Assembly: GCA_009731375.1 (NCBI GenBank)
Contig: BJOX01000001.1
Span: 1,081,731-1,134,375 of the forward strand
Origin: Paulinella micropora
Lineage: Eukaryota > Cercozoa > Imbricatea > Euglyphida
DNA length: 52,645 nt
Direction of reading: 5' to 3'
The notes under the pieces were generated by a model. The model was not told the origin of the DNA. It saw nothing but the letters and a program-made list of their open reading frames with translations, and made no database searches. Each line of letters opens with the position of its first letter. The stretch's first letter is position 1. The position numbers were made by a program, and so were the translations under genes. This document shows positions 9,341 through 19,317 of the stretch, one piece after another.

Positions 9341-9866
9341 TGTGAGTTTGGATACAACCCCAAGGGATAAATACACAACGAACTCTTATTAAAAGACTCT
9401 ATGGCTGCAAACTTTGAACAGCCCTAACTCCTAAGAGTAGGTGAAATACTACGTGACCAGTAAACGTAAATAGCTGAGAGGTCACTTCGTTTATTTACGT
9501 TGATTTCTACTGGTTTGCAGATTTGGTTTGCAAAGTACGATCTTGGGTGAACGTAAATTGTGAGTAGCTGTTATGCGACACTTGAAGTTAAATGTGCAAA
9601 GTACTTCAAGGTGGCTTCAAGTTCAAGTCATTGGTGTTCAAGTGGAAGTACTGAACTTTCATTTGGGAAAGTCTTTCTGAGCCTAATGGCTGTGCACGCA
9701 GTGCACGGCAAATATCATTTTTATGTTTTCTTGACTCAGGCTGTGTTCCCCAAAATTAACCGATTTTGCTGTTTTCGGCATATCATGGGAAAAAGGCAGC
9801 CGAGAATGGGAAAATGGCATTTGCTGTAAAAACTTTGATTAAATCGTTTGAAGTCATTCCTGGACG
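9341..9866 (-). repeat. left LTR of element B, part 1
   Basis: It aligns with 32872-33363. An extra block near 9415-9480 is missing from the right LTR. It ends at the GACG duplicated by the insertion of element A. Confidence 0.88.
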
Positions 9867-10070
9867 TGTACTATCCCCAACGATAGCTCAATGGAAGAGT
9901 AAGTCTGTAATATAACCAAAAAGAGAATGATGTCTCGTTATATTAGCTCAGTGACGCAAAGACAAAAAGCCGCCAAAAGACCAGGATCAAATTGGCATTT
10001 CAGACGTGTCCGGCCAGACGAAATCTATAAATAAGTTTTCACCTGATAATTCGGGGGGGTGATGTCCACA
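9867..10070 (-). repeat. left (3') LTR of element A
   Basis: 204 bp, TG...CA. It lacks 13 bp present in the right LTR (around CAAACACAGTCCT) and has two extra G in the terminal G run. Confidence 0.93.
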
Positions 10071-10359
10071 GTACCCCCTCCCAGTTTTTATGGCGGAACT
10101 TCGTTTCCGAGATAATAATGGTTCACCTGATTTCTTTCTGACTAAGATTCGTTTAGAGTTATGTATGAAGATACATCAACCCACGAATTAGCAGTTATAA
10201 AACAACAATGATACTTGCCCCGGTACCAATCGTATATATACTCTAGCACATTCAGTATATATATTAAAATCTTCCTCTTTCTTCTGTCGATAAACATATT
10301 TGTGCAGTATGTCCAAGTATAATGTTTTATGGTTGAGTGATAATGTAATGTCGCCATTT

Positions 10360-10399
<40 letters not shown>

Positions 10400-10915
10400 A
10401 CCGGTCGTCGGTTTCCATAAATACATTTACTTGTTGTGAAGACATACCCTTGTATAAATCGGTATCATTTAATATAGTGTCAGGTGATCAAGTCTGACGA
10501 CTATATCCGAAGTTGGGTTGAATGCGCCCTAACCTTGCGATATGCCGATAAAGTAGAGATCGATGGAATCCGGTGTAGCAGTTCATGTTATTAATATATC
10601 AGTTCCTTTGATTAGACTGTAGAGCCTTTAATGAGATCATCATTCTGGTACTAATTCGGGTCATACCAGGAAACACCATCGCTCACTCAAATAGCGATCC
10701 CGTAACGGTGCTGTTTCGTTGCCGTCTCGTCTGTCTCTGCCGAAGCAAGAGAATAGAATGCCCGTATTTTTTTTTCAGCTGTGTCTTGTTAATGTCTAGA
10801 AGAATGAATGCTGTAGTAGCTTTAATATCTAAGTAAGGTTGTCAGGGCGATATTGGATCAATGCTATGTTCGCAATCGATCAGGTCCACAATACTGCTAG
10901 AGAAAAAAATACTTA
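10071..10915 (-). other. 3' untranslated part of element A
   Basis: About 850 bp between the end of pol and the polypurine tract. It contains a (TA)n block at 10364-10396. No gene is seen. Confidence 0.7.
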
Positions 10916-11500
10916 CTATAGACGCCGTTTACGCGCGCGGACTCCTTTACCTGGTGGAGGACCTCCAACCAAAGTTAAGTCTAAGCTAGAATGTTCGAGG
11001 ACGTCCCAAATTTTGTGAGGGATTGCGCCTTGTGCCAAGTCAAAAGGAATGTCTAGCACCCCTCGTGGTAGTGCTTGTATGGTCCACGCGGTATGATCTT
11101 TATTTGTAGGAGATATGGTATCATCCCATGTCTCAGGTTTCTTGGCGTCTTTGTATACTGGGAGGTATTGTCTTACTTTAGGATCTTCCACTGGATCCAG
11201 ACTCCTCCAGAAATATAAGACTGGTTGTCTGATTTGTGTCGCAGTCGAAATTCGATTCGATCGCGTACGGCGTTTGTGAGGTACTGCCATGACTCTCATG
11301 AGATATAAATCTGAGAGCGTGTCATCGGCTACGTGTTGGGCCGCAGGCCTCACCAAGTAAAAAGCGTCTTTGGACCATGAAATATGTCCAATCGCATCTC
11401 CTTCTTTCCAACTAGGGTGAACGAGAGTGTTATTGCCCGCGCGAGGGTCTTGATCTCCGTCATCGCTCCCATCTTGATGGACTCCTTGCGAACGTGCCGT
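10916..11500 (-). CDS. element A: post-integrase C-terminal domain
   Basis: The frame on the minus strand from about 11500 to 10916 carries EGDAIGHISWSKDAFYLVRP, then LYFWRSLDP, VRQYLPVYKDAKKPETW and IPHKIWDVLEH. It follows the integrase C-terminal domain in another frame, so a frameshift lies near 11480-11540. The pattern (a small beta-type segment, then LPVYKD, W, P..IW..L) recurs after the integrase of element B at 20761-21171, which argues for a conserved domain. A chromo-, Tudor- or BAH-like role in target choice is a guess by position. Confidence 0.55.
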   Translation of the reverse strand, partial: TARSQGVHQDGSDDGDQDPRAGNNTLVHPSWKEGDAIGHISWSKDAFYLVRPAAQHVADDTLSDLYLMRVMAVPHKRRTRSNRISTATQIRQPVLYFWRSLDPVEDPKVRQYLPVYKDAKKPETWDDTISPTNKDHTAWTIQALPRGVLDIPFDLAQGAIPHKIWDVLEHSSLDLTLVGGPPPGKGVRARKRRL

Positions 11501-12110
11501 CCTTATCGCCTCTCGGTCGGTCGTAGATAAGGTCATTTTGCGCTCTCCTTGTTTGCGCCTCCGTGAACTTTCCTTCCGGCACGTTCGACTCCACCCTTTT
11601 GCGGGTCTGAGTCCCCGCCGCGCTTTTGCGGACGGTGGCCCGCTTGTTCTCCAGCTCAGCCTCCTCCTTCTCCGCAATTGGTGCGCTGTAGGCATCCCGT
11701 TCCGAGATATCCTCCTTACGGATTGGTGGGACCTCTTTAAAGTCAGCCTCCATCCGTTTGAGTGCTTGATCCACGGACTCATCTTCAAGTAGGAAGGGAT
11801 CATACTTAATCAGCCTTCGTACATTGACTATTTGAACTTTCCCTCTGCTCCTGATTTTATAATTCAAAGGCCCCATCTGCTCCATGATCTGGTATGGCCC
11901 TTTCCAGTGGATGAACAGCTTCGAGCTGACTCCCTGAGGAACCTGAGGATGGTACAGTAGTACAATATCCCCGACCTGAAATCTGACTTGATCCAGGTGT
12001 GCCTGTCTGACACCTGCAGCATCAGTCTTCCTGCGCTCCGCCTCCCTATGCGCCTGTACTATTTGCTCCGCCTCCATCTTCGCCCGAAGTCTCACCCCAA
12101 ACAGCTCATC
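11460..12110 (-). CDS. element A: integrase C-terminal domain
   Basis: The frame reads FQVGDIVLLYHPQVPQ, then KLFIHWKGPYQIMEQ and YKIRSRGKVQIVNVRRLIKY. This is the usual gypsy integrase C-terminal pattern (V-D-V, F.GPY.I, V....L). Upstream it continues without a break past the nominal start to the in-frame TAG at 12111-12113; on the other side of that codon SPYQLVYGREPAIP continues in the same frame. The tail is charged and disordered. Confidence 0.8.
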   Translation of the reverse strand, partial: DELFGVRLRAKMEAEQIVQAHREAERRKTDAAGVRQAHLDQVRFQVGDIVLLYHPQVPQGVSSKLFIHWKGPYQIMEQMGPLNYKIRSRGKVQIVNVRRLIKYDPFLLEDESVDQALKRMEADFKEVPPIRKEDISERDAYSAPIAEKEEAELENKRATVRKSAAGTQTRKRVESNVPEGKFTEAQTRRAQNDLIYDRPRGDKDGTFARSPSRWER

Positions 12111-12113
12111 CTA
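12111..12113 (-). other. in-frame TAG within integrase of element A
   Basis: Coding sense continues on both sides (LLDQKDS, stop, DELFGVRLRAKM). One C to T change from CAG would create it. Confidence 0.75.
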
Positions 12114-12202
12114 TGAATCTTTTTGGTCCAGCAGTGAGGCTGGGATGGCGGGCTCACGCCCATATACCAATTGGTATGGCGAGACGGAACCTTTTGAACC
12201 AC

Positions 12203-12712
12203 CTAACGCTGTAGAGGGTAGGCAGCAAAGGCAAACGAGGATGCTGCCTCCACCCATGCCTTTTGGTTCTCCTTCTTCATACAATACATCTTCAGCGCGG
12301 CCTTGAGGGGTCTATGCACCCGCTCTATCTTGCCGTTCGCTCTGGGGTTATAGGCGGTGACATATTGCCATTTCATGCCGTAATATGCAGATAGCTTGTC
12401 GATGACTTCATTATTAAAGTCAGAGCCTCGATCTGAGCATATTTTTCTCGGCACCCCAATCTGTGAGATGATCCTGTCAATCAACGCCTTGGCTGTTGTT
12501 TCGCCCGTAACGTCTTTGACTGGGACCACCCATACATAGTTGGTGGCTCTGTCTATGGCCGTTAGAAGGTATCTGTAACCTTCGTCGTGACCGGGAAAGG
12601 TCCTACATGATCGGCGTGTAAGAACTCGAACATTCCTAAGTGTAAAGGAAAAGTCCCGATCAGGCCTAAATTCGCCTTCAATGGTGTTTTGGATGTCTTG
12701 CATGGGATGCAT
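12203..12712 (-). CDS. element A: integrase catalytic core, second half
   Basis: The frame contains YLLTAIDRATNYVWVVPV, the second catalytic Asp in ICSDRGSDFNNE, and the Glu in ANGKIERVHRPLKAAL. The first Asp lies in the previous frame (LHADHVGPFP), so a frameshift sits near 12595. Integrase inserts the cDNA into chromosomal DNA. The frame ends at a TAG at 12203 in PLQR; the true reading frame resumes after another shift (GGSKGSVSPYQ). Confidence 0.85.
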   Translation of the reverse strand: MHPMQDIQNTIEGEFRPDRDFSFTLRNVRVLTRRSCRTFPGHDEGYRYLLTAIDRATNYVWVVPVKDVTGETTAKALIDRIISQIGVPRKICSDRGSDFNNEVIDKLSAYYGMKWQYVTAYNPRANGKIERVHRPLKAALKMYCMKKENQKAWVEAASSFAFAAYPLQR

Positions 12713-13980
12713 GAATTGACCTGTTCATCAATATTCTCCTTCATCTTCTTCCACCAGAATCGTCTCGAAATGAACATATGCGTTCTTTGTCGGCCCGGGT
12801 GCGCCAGTAGTGGGCAGTTATGAGCAGCGACAAAAATGATGTGTCTGAGTTTCTCAGGAACCCAGAGAGTCCATTTGTCTGGTTGTGATGCATAGCGCCC
12901 GTGTTGGCCTTTGTACCACAAGAGACCGTCTCTCCACCCCATCTCCTTCTGTTGCTCCTTAATCTCCTTCGTCATTTTCAGCTCGTTCGGGTTCTTGTAT
13001 AGCTGTATTAGCTCTTTGAACTCCGGATCGAGAGCCTGTTGCTGTCTCCATGCAGTGGGTGAGGCTATGTGGATAGTCCCATCCTCTAGCTGCACTCCTA
13101 TCCTCTCAGGGTTTTCGTCTAACTCCTCCTTGTTCTCCTGCGGGGGTTCCGCATATGCTTCTTGCTTAATCTCTTCTTGTTTTATCTCCGCCTTCATATT
13201 CTCATATGCTTCATAGGACCACTCAGCATCCTCGAGGACATGTGCTGTACAACATATCCCATGATCCGGACCTTGCGGGCTATGACGTAGACCCGATCGG
13301 TTATATCGGACCCCTCTCGCCATCTGCATCGACTCGATATGATGCACTTCGTATGTGCAGTCTGGGGATAGATCCTCCATTTCTGCTGATGATACGAGAG
13401 CTGCCACTTCTGAGTGAAACTCTAGCCTGGAGAGGCTGTCAGCGACAACATTTCGCTTGCCGGGTAGATGGACCATTGTAAAATTGAAACATGACAAGAA
13501 TGCCTGCCATCTCGCTAGACGGCCAGTTTGTTCATGATTCATCAGCCATAGTAAATTCTGGTGATCAGTCCTTACTATAAACTGAGGTCCACCCCATAAA
13601 TACTCTCTCAACCGTTTAAGGGCCCAGACCACCGCCAGTGCCTCTTTCTGTCTCGTACAATAGTTTCGCTCCGCCGAGCACGACTTTCTACTTATAAACA
13701 TGATCGGGCGCAACCTTTTCTCCTCATCTTCCTGTTGCAAGACTGCGCCGATCGCGAACTTTGATGCGTCTGTGTCGACTACGAGTTGCTTCGAAAAGTC
13801 GGGCATCATCAGCACGAGTCCGCCATCCTTCGGATCTTTATAGATGAGATCTTTGAGCGTGTTGTACGCTTCTAAGGCTTCATCATCCCACTTCTCAAAA
13901 TCACCGAAGTCGATCATTCTCTCCAACTTAGCCCGAGTTGCACCCCAATCGGGTATGAACTGGCTGTAATATTGCGCCAT
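12562..13980 (-). CDS. element A: RNase H and integrase zinc-binding region
   Basis: Starts with the end of the RT connection (AQYYSQFIPDW). RNase H follows: VVDTDASKFAIGAVL (Asp), KEALAVVWALKRLREYLWG (Glu), IVRTDHQNLLWLMN (Asp), then VHLPGKRNVVADSLSR. After a linker comes the HHCC finger (HNCPLLAHPGRQRTH and SCIPCKTSK) and the first integrase Asp (LHADHVGPFP). RNase H removes the RNA strand during cDNA synthesis. Upstream it is in frame with the RT across the TAG at 14020-14022. Confidence 0.9.
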   Translation of the reverse strand: MAQYYSQFIPDWGATRAKLERMIDFGDFEKWDDEALEAYNTLKDLIYKDPKDGGLVLMMPDFSKQLVVDTDASKFAIGAVLQQEDEEKRLRPIMFISRKSCSAERNYCTRQKEALAVVWALKRLREYLWGGPQFIVRTDHQNLLWLMNHEQTGRLARWQAFLSCFNFTMVHLPGKRNVVADSLSRLEFHSEVAALVSSAEMEDLSPDCTYEVHHIESMQMARGVRYNRSGLRHSPQGPDHGICCTAHVLEDAEWSYEAYENMKAEIKQEEIKQEAYAEPPQENKEELDENPERIGVQLEDGTIHIASPTAWRQQQALDPEFKELIQLYKNPNELKMTKEIKEQQKEMGWRDGLLWYKGQHGRYASQPDKWTLWVPEKLRHIIFVAAHNCPLLAHPGRQRTHMFISRRFWWKKMKENIDEQVNSCIPCKTSKTPLKANLGLIGTFPLHLGMFEFLHADHVGPFPVTTKVTDTF

Positions 13981-14019
13981 CGCAAGAAATGAGTGCAGCT
14001 TTGTGCGATTCTTCGGCCT

Positions 14020-15111
14020 CTACCGGCTCATGATCTCCTCCCTCTTCTCTTTGGATATCGAGACTCTGCTGTAAGAGATTTCGTACCCCAAATATGTCAC
14101 ACTTGTCTTTGCGAGTTGATATTTCTTCAAATTACATTTCAGGCCAAATAGTTTGATACGCCTGAAAATGTCTGTTAGATGGTCGATGTGCTCTTCCATC
14201 GTATTGGAGTACACGATAATGTCATCGATGTAACAAAATGCGTACTCTCCCGCCTTCTGTCCTCTTCTCCTCATGAAACCTCCCTCTGTCTGGTCATCAT
14301 ATTTGCTACTCAGCATGCTTTGCATCGCTTTCTGAAAGAGTCCCGGGGCCTGTTTGAGTCCCATCGGAAGCACTTTCCACTGATATATCTCCATTCCTAC
14401 TACAAATGCAGTCAGCCATCTGGACTTTTCATCCAGTGGAATTTGCCAGAAGCCATTTTTCAGATCAATGACTGAGTATAGCTTGGCGTTCCGCAATACT
14501 CGCCTTCCTTCTTCAAGAGTAGGTAATGGATTTCGTTCCTCCTCTAAAATTTTATTGACGCGGGCATAGTTAACCGTTAAGCGCCATTCTCCTCCAGGTT
14601 TACGCACCAGTCTCAGTTGGGAAACTATTGGAGATGTCGATCTCTCAATGAAATCCTCATCGAGTAACTGTCGTGCTTGTTCTTCTGCGATCTTTGCTTC
14701 ATGTATACTCAGATTTGCCCGTCGTGGCGCCGGGGAAGGCTCAGCACCTGGTATTTTACAAATAACCGCGGTGAAGTCTTCCGGCTTGACACCTCCCGCT
14801 TGAGGGGGGTCAAAAATCATTTTGTTCGCCTTCAATCTCTCTTTCAAAACCACTTTCTCGTTCTCCGTACCTGCTCCTCCTGCCAATTTCTCGTCTATCG
14901 CCGCCTTAAACTCCTCCTCTGATATTCTCTTGTGATGCCTGAGGGGTGCTCTGTCCTCCTCCAAGCCCAACACTTCTTCTGATATATCGTCCATTCCCGT
15001 TTTTTCATATGTTGCAGTGTCTGTTTCGTCGTCCTCCGCCAGATCTACCAACATATCTATTAATCTCGCATATGCAACGGAGCTTTTCGGGTGTAGAAAC
15101 CATCGAAGCAT
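14020..15111 (-). CDS. element A: reverse transcriptase
   Basis: Gypsy-type RT blocks are present in order: SQLRLVRKPGGEWRLTVNYA, LYSVIDLKNGFWQIPLDE (first catalytic Asp), VLPMGLKQAPGLFQKAM, FCYIDDIIVYSN (YIDD box), and the thumb KCNLKKYQLAKTSVTYLGYE. The frame ends in a TAG at 14020-14022 (EIMSR), but RPKNRTKLHSFLAMAQYYS continues in the same frame, so this is an internal stop. At its left (5') end the frame overlaps the protease-region frame, implying a frameshift near 15090. Confidence 0.92.
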   Translation of the reverse strand: MLRWFLHPKSSVAYARLIDMLVDLAEDDETDTATYEKTGMDDISEEVLGLEEDRAPLRHHKRISEEEFKAAIDEKLAGGAGTENEKVVLKERLKANKMIFDPPQAGGVKPEDFTAVICKIPGAEPSPAPRRANLSIHEAKIAEEQARQLLDEDFIERSTSPIVSQLRLVRKPGGEWRLTVNYARVNKILEEERNPLPTLEEGRRVLRNAKLYSVIDLKNGFWQIPLDEKSRWLTAFVVGMEIYQWKVLPMGLKQAPGLFQKAMQSMLSSKYDDQTEGGFMRRRGQKAGEYAFCYIDDIIVYSNTMEEHIDHLTDIFRRIKLFGLKCNLKKYQLAKTSVTYLGYEISYSRVSISKEKREEIMSR

Positions 15112-16150
15112 GTGAATGCTTGAGGAATCAATTTCAACTTGTCCTGGTCTCTGAGCTTCCGCTTGTATGCACTGCTCTGCTCACGAGTCCCGAGACGACA
15201 AGCCACCACTAAGTGTTGCTTCCGTGAGGGCACCGGTATCGGATGATCAATAAGCCGATCCCGTATCTCCTGCGCCCATATCGCCTTCTCATTGTACGGG
15301 AGTATAACCGTATATGGTTTATTGTTTTCAAAAAGTGTGCGCAGGCACTTTTTCACTTCTGTCAGTGAGCGCGGCCACGTAGGCTCGTCACCCCAGAATT
15401 CAGTAATGAAGCTTTTAATATCTTCTGCCGGGATAGCAGGGAGTCGTCCCCTTCTCCTCGGTATAAACTCCTGTCTGTCCTTCTCTTCCACCTTTACGTG
15501 AAAGCAATACCCGTTGGTAATATATACATCGGCCCCTGCTCCTTCTCCAAATCTCGCCAGCGATGGGCACCTTTTCCCCATGCATATAATCTCCTCTTTC
15601 CTCTTTTCAATGAGATCTTCTATCGACTTTTTATCCCATTGTGTAGGGACTGTAGCCGTATAGACCTCCGCCTCTCTTTTGTCTGACAGGGTTAAACCAG
15701 CTTTAGACACCGCGTCCGTTGGCATATATGCCTCATATGCGTGTGTAATGGCCACCTGTTTCCCTTCCGATGCTACCCCTAGGTGTAGGGCCTCGTATGA
15801 GTCAATAGCATGGAGAGAGTCGACAGTATATTCTTCCCCTGGCTGTACGCCGTATATGTCTCTTTTGGCGGCGCAATCAATCACTACGTTCATTGTCGCC
15901 AGTTGGTTGTACGACAAAAGAACAGATCCGTGGTATTCGGGGACAACGTACAAGTCCACTCGATATACTCGTCCGGATTTCAATTTAAAATTTAAAGTGA
16001 TGCCCGTTATATCCGTCCGACTACTAACTCCTTTCAAGGTGCTCGATGATTTTTTCATATTAGTTTCTAACCACGCATGGTGTTTGGTAGTAAATTTCCG
16101 GCCGACAATATTAATATTCGCAATAGTATCATTACCAACGTTTATAAAAG
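15060..16150 (-). CDS. element A: protease-like region and linker
   Basis: The frame from about 16150 contains NFKLKSGRVYRVDLYVVPEY, then HGSVLLSYNQLATMNVVID, which resembles the second half of a retropepsin. No clear D-S/T-G catalytic motif is visible upstream (the corresponding stretch reads NVGNDTIANINIVGRKF), so either it lies across a frameshift or this copy lost it. The following 230 residues are charged and not recognised. Confidence 0.55.
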
Positions 16151-16215
16151 GTATTTAATGTTTCACAAAAAAGGTTTGTATAGCATAAAGCGTCTGGCCG
16201 GTGACTTTTTAAGGC

Positions 16216-16629
16216 CTATACAAGGAGCTTGTGTTCTAAAATCTGTATCCTTTTCTCGAGGTTCGCCTCCTCCTCCCTTTCTGCCGTTTTCGTAATGTCT
16301 GTTTGGGTAGTGTTCACAGGCGAAGGATGATTGTCCTTGCTTTCTCTGTTTGAGACCGTGAGGAGAGGTTGATGTCCTCCATCCTCCTTTTTTATTGTCT
16401 GTCTCGGCAAGTTGATAAGATTGATTGCCGGTTCCATTCTTACTTTCTTCGGCTGTGGCTGCGACGGGCCCGCCTGCTTTCTCTTTGCCAGCGCTTTACT
16501 CGCCTGCCTATTAGCAGCATGCACTGTTTGTTGTCGTGATGGGTGTACTGGTATTGTACTACCTTTGAGTTGGTCTGTGGCCTGCTGTGGGCTCTTAGAC
16601 TCACTGGTACCCTTGGTTGGTACCTGCAC
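16216..16629 (-). CDS. element A: Gln/Lys-rich linker
   Basis: An open frame of low-complexity character (Ser, Gln, Lys and Pro rich; ends RIQILEHKLLV) lies between the RGG-rich end of Gag and the protease region. No domain is recognised. Confidence 0.4.
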   Translation of the reverse strand: MQVPTKGTSESKSPQQATDQLKGSTIPVHPSRQQTVHAANRQASKALAKRKQAGPSQPQPKKVRMEPAINLINLPRQTIKKEDGGHQPLLTVSNRESKDNHPSPVNTTQTDITKTAEREEEANLEKRIQILEHKLLV

Positions 16630-16680
16630 AGGGGTGTATTGTGCAATGTTTGTTGTTCGTTTTTCTTCCTCCTTTTCTAG

Positions 16681-17310
16681 TCATTGGACTACCTCAAATC
16701 TGTTACCTGAGTCGGCATCAGTGTCGGTAGTGGTTGCGCCTGATGTCGCATAGGCCTGTGGTGCTGAGGAACTCGAGCTTGAGCTCGAGCCGTCTGCCCA
16801 GCCCCCATCTCTGTGGTACGGGCGCTCTGCGCTGCCGTATCCACCTCGGCCAACCCATCTTCCTCCTCCTCTACCTTGAAATACACCTCTTCCTCCTCCT
16901 CTTCTCACAAATCCTCTCTCCCCCCCGCGAGTGTATGTGCCTCGTGCGAAAGGGGCTCCTCCTCCTCGATTGATTCCTCTCCCTCCTCCTCTTCCTCGTG
17001 TTCCACCTCTTCCTCTACTTGCGGCTTCTATGGCTGCCGTCTTCTGATCATCTCTAGCGAAAGAGAATTGATCGCGTCAGCTAGTTCGTGGTCATGGTCC
17101 GCGACATCCTGTAATTTCTCCCCCTGATCATTGCGCAGTCGGCGCAGAACGGCGACGGTGTTGATTTCGTCCGACCAGTAGTACGTTTTTGAGGAGTGTG
17201 TTTCGGATGCGGGTGTCCTCGACATTGTGGTTGTACGGGCATTTTTTATTTGTGTGTTTGAAGCATTGTGCCCGTGCCCACCAACGAATACAAGGTGTGT
17301 TAGCTTCACG
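16681..17310 (-). CDS. element A: RGG-rich nucleocapsid-like end of Gag
   Basis: On the minus strand, 17309-17028 reads YYWSDEINTVAVLRRLRND, then HELADAINSL. After a frame change, about 17060-16681 is an Arg-Gly box segment (GRGGTRGRGGGRG, RGGGAPFARGTYTRGG, GRGGGRWVGRGGYG) and then a Ser run, ending in TGA at 16681. RGG boxes bind RNA, so this probably replaces a classical zinc-knuckle nucleocapsid. Confidence 0.6.
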
Positions 17311-17934
17311 ACTGTTCTCTCTTCGTCGCTTTCCTAGAGATCGTTGCGTATGTGCGGCTTGCGGTTGAGCAGAAGCCGATGCAGAACCGATCAAGGATGC
17401 TGTCTGGCTGTCGAGCCTCTGACAAGCGGTCATTACTTCGGTCCACAACATTTTTGGGCTCACGGCCTTAGTCGTGGCCTCAAAGACGCTCATCTTCAAA
17501 AGGTTCAAGTGCTTTACCTTGTCGAAGGTTTTGCAGTCTTGCATGAGCAGTGTGAGCTTAATTTTGTTGTAGACGTGCAAATCACTGAAGAAATATTGGA
17601 GTATGGCTTTATGGTTGTAAAAGAGAGTGTACTGGGTGCCCACATTTGTTAAGACAGATGCAAGCTGATTGATAGACTGCAACTGCTCCGATACTAAGTC
17701 GAAAATTTCAAACCCAATCAATGTGCCCGTGCACAAGTGTTGGTATCCACTTGCCTTAAAGTATCGAATGAGGGCAGCAATGGCCAGAGTACAACTCATC
17801 TGTGCATGTCCACCTTTCCTTGCTGGCTCCTCCTCTCCTCTGTACTTCTCGTAAGTTATACGATCAAAACCAGCTCCAAGGAGGGATCGATCACAGAGAT
17901 GTTCTAGGACTTCACACTCCTGCTCCACCTCACA
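17128..17934 (-). CDS. element A: Gag, C-terminal half with CCCH-like finger
   Basis: It is continuous in frame with the preceding Gag segment across a TAG at 17935-17937 (CFQQN, stop, CEVEQECEVLEHLC). It is mostly helical in character. Near the end it carries C-x8-C-x7-C-x3-H (CIRWWARAQC, KKCPYNH), resembling a CCCH zinc finger. Such fingers bind RNA. The frame then runs into a TGA while the better coding frame shifts. Confidence 0.65.
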   Translation of the reverse strand, partial: CEVEQECEVLEHLCDRSLLGAGFDRITYEKYRGEEEPARKGGHAQMSCTLAIAALIRYFKASGYQHLCTGTLIGFEIFDLVSEQLQSINQLASVLTNVGTQYTLFYNHKAILQYFFSDLHVYNKIKLTLLMQDCKTFDKVKHLNLLKMSVFEATTKAVSPKMLWTEVMTACQRLDSQTASLIGSASASAQPQAAHTQRSLGKRRRENSREANTPCIRWWARAQCFKHTNKKCPYNHNVEDTRIRNTLLKNVLLVGRNQHRRRSAPTAQ

Positions 17935-19317
17935 CTAGTTTTGCTGGAAGCATCTGTCCATCTCATTGAACTTAGTCATGAGGGTCTTCTCTGTGTCAGC
18001 CTCATTGGCAGTGATAGCATAGAGCTTAAGGCCCCCTCCCCCAATTTTGATTTTAGCTAGGGCTGCCTGCAACGCCTGATTTTTTTTCTGGGAGGCAGTC
18101 AAGTTAATTACTGTCCCTCCCCCTTGGGGTCCTCCTCCTGAGGGTCCTCCTCCTGCTTTCTTGGGAGCTGGGTTAGATGTGGTAGGTGGAGCCGTTGGCT
18201 GTGGAGCCACCCGTGCTACTGCCATTGCCACAGCTATCTTCTCCTTCTGCTCCTTCTCCTCTTTCTGTCTCGTCTCTTCTTCTTTCACCTGTCGTGCTAG
18301 ATGAGTCACGAACTGTGCAAGCCCTGTGGCACTAGAGAGGAAGTGTGCCTTTTCTCTCATGGAAGACTTATCAGCTCTGTTATTATTTGGGATTGTTGTG
18401 AGAGGGCCTTTAATGAGAGTGTGATTCTTGGTGTGGGCCCATTNNNNNNNNNNCATGCTGGTTTTTGCTCCTTCCCCTCAAAGAGGCCCTTATGGAGTTG
18501 TGTGAGGCGTTCAAGCACCTGACAAGACTGGTCAACCTCCTCGTAAACAGGATGTTGCCTTGTGTTGTCTTTCAGTGCTTTGTACATTTCGTTGTAAGCC
18601 CGTGTGAAGGCAGTTACAAAAGCCTCAAGGGCAAACTCAATGCCACTTTGGTTTCTACCTTCGAACTTTCTTTCTAGATTCTTGATATCAGTGGGGACAC
18701 CACAGACAGACAGCCATGCTGCAGTTGTGCGTTTATTTTTCCACTGTATGTTTGTGCGTTCATAAAATTCCGCAACGAGCACAGCAGCGTAGAGTGTTGC
18801 AGATATGTCGTATATGTCGCACAGTGTAAGATTGTCGCCATATTTGATATCCTGCAATGGCACTCTTTCTTCCTCAAACCTCACTTTGTTGAAGAGAGGC
18901 TTCGCAAGGCAGGGAATTTTGATCAGGAGGTTGCTTTGACCTTGTCCTGGTCTATTCCTTTTCTCGTAAGGAATGTAGATGTGTGTTTTATAATAGGTTG
19001 GGTAGTTAAGGAAGAAGGACTCTTCATCATCATATGTAGCCAACTGTTCCCATGTATTTGGGACATTCTGGCCAACATCCTCCATCTCCTCTCTCTCTGC
19101 CTCTGTCAGTGGAGAGCCTCCAGTCTGACCTGCACTCGCTTCTTGTGCATCACCTCCCCCTGTCGGCTCTACATCGGCTGTCGTACTCCTCTCTCTCCTC
19201 TCCATCTCTATCCCCCCTCTCTTCTGAGTACTGAGTCTCCTGCTCCTGCTCCTCTCCTCCCTCACTAGGACCATAATCAGTTGGTGTCACACCAGCCTGC
19301 TCATTCTCGTCTTCCAT
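17935..19317 (-). CDS. element A: Gag, N-terminal half
   Basis: The best start is the ATG at 19317-19315 (MEDENEQAGVTPTDYGP); the frame shifts near 19220 into TADVEPTGGGDAQEASAG. The structured part has WEQLATYDDEESFFLNYPTY, then LCDIYDISATLYAAVLVAEF and FALEAFVTAFTRAYNEMY, followed by a Lys/Glu-rich coiled segment and a Gly/Pro linker. A 10-N gap lies at 18444-18453. The order before PR-RT and the helical composition identify it as capsid-forming Gag; no sequence family is recognised. Confidence 0.65.

Noticed and set aside
9560-9829. Plus-strand open frame conserved at 33106-33324
   Set aside because: Both copies are in the LTRs of element B, which share sequence by reverse transcription; conservation is not evidence of coding, and the frame is antisense to the element.
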